Shown: positions 56,685 to 64,000 of the stretch, piece after piece
Layout: the number at the start of each line of letters is the position of its first letter
Position numbering within the stretch: the stretch's first letter is position 1
Assembly: GCA_963969395.1 (NCBI GenBank)
Contig: OZ017801.1
Location: 2,792,501-2,856,500 of the forward strand
Source of the DNA: Pseudoscleropodium purum
Taxonomy: Eukaryota; Streptophyta; Bryopsida; Hypnales; Brachytheciaceae
DNA length: 64,000 nucleotides
Direction of reading: 5' to 3'
Program-made: the position numbers and the translations under genes
Notes under the pieces: model-generated
Database searches by the model: none
What the model was told of the DNA's origin: nothing
What the model saw: the letters and a program-made list of their open reading frames with translations, nothing else

Positions 56685-57824
56685 TTCTTCTTGTGTCCTA
56701 TAGCAAACAAGCCAAGAAGGGCCCCTAGTGCAATATGCAATGTGAAGTAGTTTAGTTGCTTAAGAATCAAATTGCAAAAATTTGACCTTTAATTCATTGA
56801 GATCAAAGAATCCAACCACTTCACATAGTTTGGAAGATATCTCCAACTTAGATTGAATTTCATTTGACTAGAGAAGCTCTTTATATACATATGGGGTGGT
56901 AGGAGGTAGAACAACTCATGTGGAATATGTAAATTAGAGTTAGTAGGAGCTCAATCACTCATAATTAAGTGAAAAGTAGGAAGTGTGTGTGAAGTAAAAT
57001 TTCAAACCTCATTTAGGCATAATAAAATAATTTTTTTCAAAAAACTTTGAACAAAGAAAAGTTGAAAAATAAAAATGACTTGCATTCCTAAATTTTTTTT
57101 TTAGATTGTGAGCCTCCAATCAAAAGTTACAGACAAAATTCAAAAAAAAGGTTGGAAAGTTGTTGTTTTTTACGTTTTCAAACATCCTCTTTGAATTTTG
57201 TCCATAACTTCTGATTGGAGGCTCATAATCTTAAAAAGATTTTTAGAGATGCAAGTCATTTTTATTTTTCAACTTTTCTTAGTTCTAAGTTTTTTGAAAA
57301 AAATTATTTTATTATGCCTAAATGAGGTCTGAAATTTTACTTCAAACACACTTCCTACTTTTCACTTAATTATGAGTGATTGAGCTCCTACTAATTCTAA
57401 TTTACATATCCTACATGGGTTGTTCTACCACCTACCACCCCATATGTATATAAAGAGCTTCTCTAGTCAAATGAAATTCAATTCAAGTTGGAGATGCCTT
57501 CCACACTATGTGAAGTAGTTGGATTCTTTGATCTCAATGAATTAAAGGTCAAACTTTTGCAATTTGATTCTTAAGCAACTAAATTACTTCACATTGCATA
57601 CCACACTAGGGGCCCCTTCTTGGCTTGTGTGCCGTAGGACACAGGAAGGTCAGTGAGGCCCTGGTCTACAAAACCACATGCCAAATGCAGATTTGGCGGC
57701 CCCTTTTGGCATGTCTTCATGCGGATGCCCTAATCCTTCAACGCCCAAGCAGTGTAGAATGTAGATTTTTTTGTATTGTAAACCGTAGGCCAGTTTGGGC
57801 TACTAACTTCCTAAAGGGGTTAAG

Positions 57825-58124
57825 ATAGGCTTAAGTTATTCATCCAGTACATATGAACACGACCTCTGTCAACCTTTCTGGCATAATAAGTTATGGCACT
57901 TCTGTGAGCTTTGTACGCCACATCAATTCTATCATATCATAAAAAGAATTAAAAAGCTATAAAATGTACGGAGTATAAAAATGTATAAACATGTCAAAAA
58001 AAATCTTTGTCAGAGGTTTCCCTGATGTGCAGGCAGACGGATTTTCTAGAGCGTTAAGCTTACCACCAAGTCCCCAACAGCTGCAGGTGCAAGACTTGGG
58101 GAAGATTTGTGGAACATTGACAAC
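57825..58124. other. No feature recognised
   Basis: Short unassigned stretch between the giant inverted repeat and repeat R4. Confidence 0.3.
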
Positions 58125-58405
58125 CAGCCCCTTTTTTTGGCACCATGGGTCCAGATTGCACCATTTCAAAATAAACTTCTACTTTTTGCCAGATAAAAGT
58201 AATCTTTATTCGCCAGAAATTTTCCATTTCTACTAATAATGTGAATGAAATCGTCAAATTTAGATGAAAAAGTGTATGAATATGATTAAAAAGTGTTTTT
58301 TGGGTCAAAAGATGGATGAATGTAGAAATACAATGCTTCACTAAATTTTAATTGGTCGCCATTCCAGCACATTCTCAAAAAGTAAAAAAAAAGGGTTGTC
58401 AACAA
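58125..58405. repeat. Dispersed repeat R4, copy 2
   Basis: Direct counterpart of 51005-51275; the alignment ends at tctcaaaaagtaaaaaaaa. Confidence 0.75.
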
Positions 58406-61400
58406 CAGTTTGGCCTGATCTGTGTGGCCCTCACTAGATAGACACTGAGGTCAAAAAGTGAGTGGCCTAGTCTATCTTACTTAGGTGATGCAGGTTCTTG
58501 CAACTGTTGGGTAGTGTGCTTATGATGCGACTCTTTTAAGGGTTGTTGGGCCTTTTCAATGGCTTTCAAATGCCTGAAAATATTTTCCCTTATTTTTCAC
58601 TTGAAGAAAAATTGATAAGGAATCTAATACAAGTGGTTTTGTATTTTTTGGAGCTTTTATGAGTTATTTGTGAATTTCCAAAGGAATTACGTGTTAGACA
58701 CTTATTCTTGATCATAGGCCTTGTGAAACCCACTCATGTGCAGTCTAGGAAAAAAAAAGATATGGCTTGACCAAAAACAAGCATTGCCACATTCAAAAAG
58801 TAATACACAAGGTTCCTAAATGCGACCTTTGATAAACTTAAACAAACCCTACATTCTTTTAACATTTGTAAAAAGGCAATTAGGCAATCAATTCTCATTT
58901 TGAAAAATTAAGTAGAGACATCTTGTAGTTGAAATGAATCCCCTTGGTTCTTATTCCATTCATTGACAAAGTATGAAGCAATATATGACAAGTATTAATT
59001 ATGCTCTCATATTGTTGGCAGTCCATTTTAGAACCACTTATTGTCCATTCTAGAGCTCCCTACAAGGCTATTTGAAGAAGAAAGTTGCTTTTAGAGCAAC
59101 CTCCTATATTGTAGAAATATATACAATTATGCAATGCAGACCTCATACAAAGGTAAAAGAGCAACTAATTTTTGTATATATATTAAATGCGTACACATTG
59201 TTATGCAATTTGTCTTGACTTGTTATCACAAAGAAGGTGGGTACCCCCCAAACCACCACTCTTTGCTATTGTGTCTAGTTACTAGTCAAAATTTCATATT
59301 TTCTTGTTGGCAAGTGAAAGGAGGTTTCAACACACCAAAAAAATGACATTTGGATATTATATGCAAAAGTTATGGAAGGTCAAAGTTTGTTTCGGTAGAG
59401 GTTATTTTTTCTCAACATCATTTTTTTTCAACATATGTACACATTGATTTTAGAGATGTACACATAGTGATGATGGCAATTTTAGATAGGGTGCAATTTT
59501 AGATGTACCCACCTTATGGTCATGTTTTCATCCCAAATATTTCATCATGTCAATCTAAATGTTTTTCATCAAATTTTGTAAGACTTCAACCGACTGCTAC
59601 TTTTCAGTGCATTGTGTGATGCTTTGTATCACAACACATTGAAATTTCAAAATTTTAGATTTTAAAATTTTAAAATTTTAACTTCTAACCACCCCTCCCC
59701 CTTCTTGTAATTTTAAAAACCAACTTGTTTGACAATCAATATTGAATAATTCATCCCATATCTAGTTCTATATCCATATTCCATACATATTTGTATACAA
59801 TATACGATATCCATATCCGTATCCTATATTCTATATATATTTTTATGTGGTATTGTATCTGTAACTGTATTTGTATTCAATAGTCCATATTCAATACATA
59901 TTTGTATGTAGTATTATATCCATATGTATATTCAATATTTAGTACGTATTTGTATGCAATATTGTATCCATATCCAATATTTCATATTTGGACAACTCAG
60001 ATTAAATCTCACAAGATCAATGGCTTGTGATTTTTTGAGAAATCAATAGCAATTTTGAGTTCAAGTATTTTATTTTACAAAAATCAATAGCCTGTAAATT
60101 TTTTTGAGAAAGAGGGGGGGCAACTATTGCAAACTAGGGTGGTACACCTCTTTTCTGTGCATTTGTCTATCTTGTCCTAAATTCAATGTTATGAAGCAAG
60201 GGACATAGGGAATGTATGCATAACAAATTATAGCAATATTTGTTATACTTTAGGTTTTTATCACAAATTTTGGATGAAATAATTAGGTGATATTTCTTTG
60301 GATGAAAATGCGACTGATTTTATAATAGGGATTGTAATGGATGGGGGTTGCAACACTACATACTTAATGTAATATATTAATAGTGCTCTATGAGTTGACT
60401 TCAATTCTAAAACACAATCAAATTTAACCTAAAAGCTACAAAGCAATTCAACATGCAACACAAATTATGTGGATTAACTTTAAATTCTACAACATACAAA
60501 TTGCATTGTTCATATACGTTGAACTAACTTTTACAAATGTGGACATTTATGCATGTATTTTCTTACAATGTTATAATAGAATAACAAATCATTTTTTTCA
60601 CTTGGAAGGGATTGAAAAAGGAATCATTTTATTAAAGTTACATAAATTTATTTGATAGTGATATTATGCATGAAAAACAAATAGATAAAAGTACTTATAT
60701 ATTATACTTTTTAATCTTGGAATCAATTTTCCAATTTTTTTCTTTGAAAATGGTGAGGCTGGGAATAAAAAAAGATCAATAACAATTGCATTGAGCCATA
60801 ATTGCTTAGGTTTCCCACCAGTATGCTATTGCCATGGTGGTTTTTGGTCGAATCACCTTTGTTTTTAAGGCTAAAATTAGAGAGGAGCCCAATCAATGAG
60901 AACAAGCATGCATTTGGTTCAATGACACTACAACATCTATTAGGACGAGATTGGAACCCCACGTCCCTCAAGCTTGTTCTACATGCATTTTGACCTAGAT
61001 ACAATTATCCAATATCAATTCATTTGGAGTGTGTTTTTAAAGTATCCATCAATGATGATTTGAGAATTTTTTTTTTTTTTTTTATTGAATAAGAAGAAAA
61101 GAAAAAGGTACCACTAATTAAAGTTAATAATAAAGTGAGAGTCAACTTGAGGATTCTTTGCATTTGAATAGCAAAAGAAATAGTGTTTCAAAAATTAGTC
61201 TCTCTAACCATTTAAAAAAATAGAATATTGAAAAATACATGCTAATAGCTTTTTTTACAAATAGGGAGGAAATCAATTCTTGTAAGCACATAAATATCCC
61301 CCTATAAAAATACACCATTATTGCATGTAATTATCAAATGTAAAAGGAAGTGAATCCCTTAAGGATCTAATGTTTACATGGTAAATTCAACCAAAATACT

Positions 61401-62009
61401 ATGGGAGTTTATTGCCAACAGTTTGGAGTTTAGACTCGTAGTTTTGCATTTGGAGGCTTCACACTATAGCCAACTAAAGCTTTTAATTCCTATATTTTAT
61501 TGCCTATTTTCCATCCACTTAAAATCAAGTATGTTTTGTTTTTTTACCACATTTTTGTGCACAATCAGCTTCTTTTACAATTTCCGACTACAATTTTTTT
61601 AAATTTTGGGGGTATAATATATGGTTTGAAAGGTATTAAAAATATTTTTTTAATGGTATATTACATGCTCCAAAATTATAAAAATTTCAGTTAGAAATTG
61701 CAAAAGAAGTTGAAGGTTCACTATATGAGCATGTACAAAATTAAAACATGGTAAAACAAACCACACTTGTTTTTTAATGCATTTTTTTTTAACCATATTT
61801 TGTTATAGTGCCTATGAGATCTAACCCAAATTTTTCTCTCCCACATAATACTTGCCCAAGGTCTAAGACACAACACCAAGAACTAAGACTTTTTTAAGGG
61901 CAAAATAGTATTTGATTGCATCCAAAAAAATAAATTGGCTAAAAAATGGCATCAAGCCATGAAGTTGTTCACATGAAGACTTCAAATTTTATATGCCATT
62001 TTGGCACTT
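58406..62009. other. AT-rich region without genes
   Basis: No supportable gene. It contains the minisatellite at 59765-59975, poly-T and (taaaattt)n low-complexity stretches at about 59640-59690, and scattered short open frames with no recognisable domains. Confidence 0.4.
59765..59975. repeat. Degenerate minisatellite, unit about 50-55 bp
   Basis: About four imperfect units built around ccatattcaatacatatttgtatgcaatattgtatc (for example 59776, 59829, 59885, 59930). AT-rich, with alternating purine-pyrimidine character. Confidence 0.65.
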
Positions 62010-62215
62010 CATAAAAAATGAAAAAATCTCTATTAAGAACTCTATTTTCTAACAAAGCTTCCTACTATTAACACTGTAGAGTTTTGCAAAATTAAGGGCT
62101 TTTAGAAGTGATAAGAACTCCAGTGGCACTATAGAAGTGGAAATTCTAGACAAACTCCGTGTGACATAGTACACAAGAGACATCCCAACTTTGCTAAGAG
62201 CATTTTCACCAAGGA
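62010..62215 (-). pseudogene. Decayed tail exon of copy D
   Basis: On the minus strand ctcttagcaaagttggga, cacggagtttgtctagaatttccacttct, gtgccactgga…cacttc and gtaggaagctttgttagaaaata align with the tail of copy C (cttagcaaggttaag…, gtctaagatttcgacttctgcagtgtcgctgg). Stops and substitutions break it. It lies beyond the insertion shared with copy A. Confidence 0.65.
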
Positions 62216-62985
62216 ATATCCCTATCCCTATCTAGATGAAATTCATCTAGGTAGGAAAGATCCCACCTCCACCAATATCCTATATTTATGATTAATTTCA
62301 TTAAAATGGCAGTATTTTGTTAATTTAGCATGTTTTTATGATTTAGACTACATGATTTAAAATCTATGTGAACCCTATATTTTTGAAATCTATATCATTC
62401 TAAGATATCTACAATCTATAATAGTCTTAAATTTTTGTACATTACATGGTTTGAAATCTATAAAAGTCCTTGATTTTTGAAATATATGTTTATCCTAGAT
62501 GTTTGTAATCTATACCAATCCTACATGTTATTTTTGAACATTGCCATTTTCATGGAATTTGAAATGAAATGGTATACAGTCTGTCACTATTTTAATGAAA
62601 TTGATCATATTTGCATATTTTTAGAGATAGTAAGCTTGAATTTTGTATATGAGGGTTTCTATAAGTAACTTGATTTCACTTGCCCGTATATTTACTTTGA
62701 ACTTGAATTCACCCAAGTTTAGCCACATGGTTATTGCTAATGCTTGTACTCACTTATTATAGCACCATACTCAAATATTATAAACCGTTGTTTCATTAAA
62801 ATGGTAGAATTCCTCAAACTTGACACTTTCATGTTTAGACTGTGTGATCTAAAATCTATACTTGTTCTAGAAATGAAATGAAAAATGACATATAAAATAC
62901 TACCATTTTAACAATATTTCCCATTACAGAAATGATACATAAATTATTGAGCAACACTGATGGGGAGACATTCAATTCCCTATCC
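62216..62985. mobile_element. Insertion splitting the tail of copy D
   Basis: About 770 bp that interrupt the gene at the same point as 12052-12416 in copy A. Shared blocks on the minus strand: aataatttat, ccatg.ggctaaa.tt.gggtgaatt, caagttcaaagtaa, aaattcaagc.tac and gatgaatttcat.tagatagggatagg. It is longer here than in A, so A lost part or D gained sequence. Confidence 0.5.
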
Positions 62986-64000
62986 CTATGTTTGCTCCCC
63001 TTTCATACTCATAGCTACGGACCCTTTGACGAGAGACTGCTTAACATTCTGCAAATGCTTGACTATAAGATTGGGTTGAAGATTGTCATGCTCCTCCTTT
63101 AGCCTCGCCTTCTCCGCTGAACTGATTCCGGGAGTCTCGGTGCATGCCTTCACCAGCCGCTTCGCTGTTTTCTGGGCATAGTACCAGCAATTGGCATAGA
63201 GTACACTGTAATCGGGATTCTCTTCCTTCAAAATGGTGACGAGAGCCTCCAGTCGGATCCGTGTCTCGCTACAGGCCACAGTCAAGCAGTGGATGTCCTT
63301 GTGAAAGACGCTCGTGATGTTGCTACTCGGGATGTGCTCGATGTGAATGCCGTCCTGACCCTTGTGAGCCTTGATGTGCACCTCTTCGGCATTCGGATCT
63401 CCTGGACGGAGCTTGAGAACGAGGTAGTCGTGGTTAATCAAATCCCTCGTCTGCACGAATATATGCACTTACAGCAGCTTCGGAATGCAAATCTTTCTCG
63501 CAGCTCTTCTACGCTATGTGGTACTGAAAACAGAATACTATCGTTCTCACACTTTCTCAATTCAAGGTTAATCAAATCCTTCATCTGCACGAATACACTT
63601 AAACCAGCTTTCTAATGCAAATCTTTCTCGCAGCTCTTGTACGCTACTTACTGAAAACGGAATACGTACTCTCGCTCTCACAATTTCTCAATAGCGTTGT
63701 GATTGCCTTACACTTCGTTCATTTCGATTCCGTTTTTAATGCTCTGCTCTTAAGCTGAATTCAGTCCACATACAAATCTTGAAAATCCTAAAAAAGTTCA
63801 AATTGTTACTGAATTAGTAGCGGAGAGCGAGACAATGATGTTTGACGATTACTTCACCTTTCTTATCTGCTCGCCTTGTGCTGGCAACACGATTTCCTGG
63901 CCATTTTCATCACCTTGCGCGTTGATTCTCTCGTCACCTAATTCTAATGCCTCCTGGCAGTAGTGAATTTCCTCCAGGGCGAGATTCACATCCTCAAAAA
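62986..64000 (-). CDS. Two-exon family protein D, partial at the window edge
   Basis: Exon 2 is 63450-62986; exon 1 begins beyond the window and ends at 63858 (donor aag|gtgaag). The visible exon 1 part reads FEDVNLALEEIHYCQ and INAQGDENGQEIV. Exon 2 keeps INHDYLVLKLRPGD, EEVHIKAHK, HIPSSNITSVFHKD and YSVLYANCWYYAQKTAKRLVKAC, so the suspected active residues are intact. The frame ends at KGEQT, inside the insertion that removes the hydrophobic tail. The intron contains a duplicated copy of the exon 2 start (63570-63640), as in A and C. The copy is open as far as visible. Confidence 0.58.

Larger units (their letters stand above)
54141..57824. repeat. Giant inverted repeat interrupted by a transposon
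   Basis: The right arm is about 57190-57824. The left arm is split into 54141-54271 and 56685-57144 by the TA-flanked transposon. The spacer is about 45 bp (57145-57189). Landmarks in both arms: cctttagga.gttag, gtttacaata…aaaatctaca, tgtggttttgtagacca.ggcctcac, tgtgtccta..gca.acaagccaag, and over 400 bp of nearly identical sequence down to acaaaattcaaa. It is a Foldback-like structure or an inverted duplication; no gene is visible in the arms. Confidence 0.85.

Overview
The window looks like nuclear DNA of a eukaryote, most likely a streptophyte plant (seed-free plant or charophyte grade). It is strongly AT-rich, has no operons, and is full of plant-type transposable elements: hAT, Stowaway-like and PIF/Harbinger MITEs, a HARBI1/ALP1-like transposase, a trihelix-type Myb/SANT relic and a plant transposon-associated repeat protein. 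The gene-like islands are clearly more GC-rich than their surroundings. Species assignment is inference; no ribosomal or housekeeping gene is present to anchor it.

The only candidate host genes are four copies of one uncharacterised two-exon family: copy A 10880-12051 (+), copy B 40988-42027 (+), copy C 46796-45457 (-) and copy D from the right edge to 62986 (-). A 5' fragment of a fifth copy lies at about 22250-22395. Exon 2 has a conserved His, a second His, and a Tyr-x-x-Leu...Asn-Cys-Trp-x-Tyr-Ala motif, which I read tentatively as an LRAT/NlpC-P60-like (NC-domain-like) thiol fold. Copy C alone keeps a C-terminal hydrophobic tail; in A and D the tail exon is separated by a shared insertion and has decayed, and in B it is gone.

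Layout: 1-3000 holds a decayed transposon-associated gene (- strand). 5450-6890 is a repeat (R1) carrying two GC-rich hAT-type MITEs with perfect 8-bp target duplications. 8480-9940 is a second repeat (R2) with a minisatellite and a tRNA-like segment, followed by gene A. 17324-18796 is a dead Harbinger transposase split by a nested 700-bp element. 22560-27830 is a second R2 copy swollen by nested insertions, including a long foldback and a trihelix relic. 27982-29464 is a Harbinger-type element (TTA duplication) with six hairpin blocks. 29620-30835 is an inverted second copy of R1, which lacks both hAT MITEs but has a different MITE.

33351-40312 is a 7-kb retroelement with 1.34-kb direct terminal repeats, a gag-like ORF1 and a Penelope-type reverse transcriptase, both on the - strand. 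Each frame is interrupted by a single in-frame TAG. A diverged third terminal repeat sits in tandem at 32093-33345. The retroelement ends just upstream of gene B.

53179-53751 is a Stowaway-type element. 54141-57824 is a giant inverted repeat whose left arm was invaded by a 2.4-kb TA-flanked transposon with a dead DDE transposase. The remainder (47.2-50.1 kb, 58.4-62 kb, 19.7-22.2 kb, 13.7-17.3 kb) is AT-rich decayed repeat sequence with no supportable gene.
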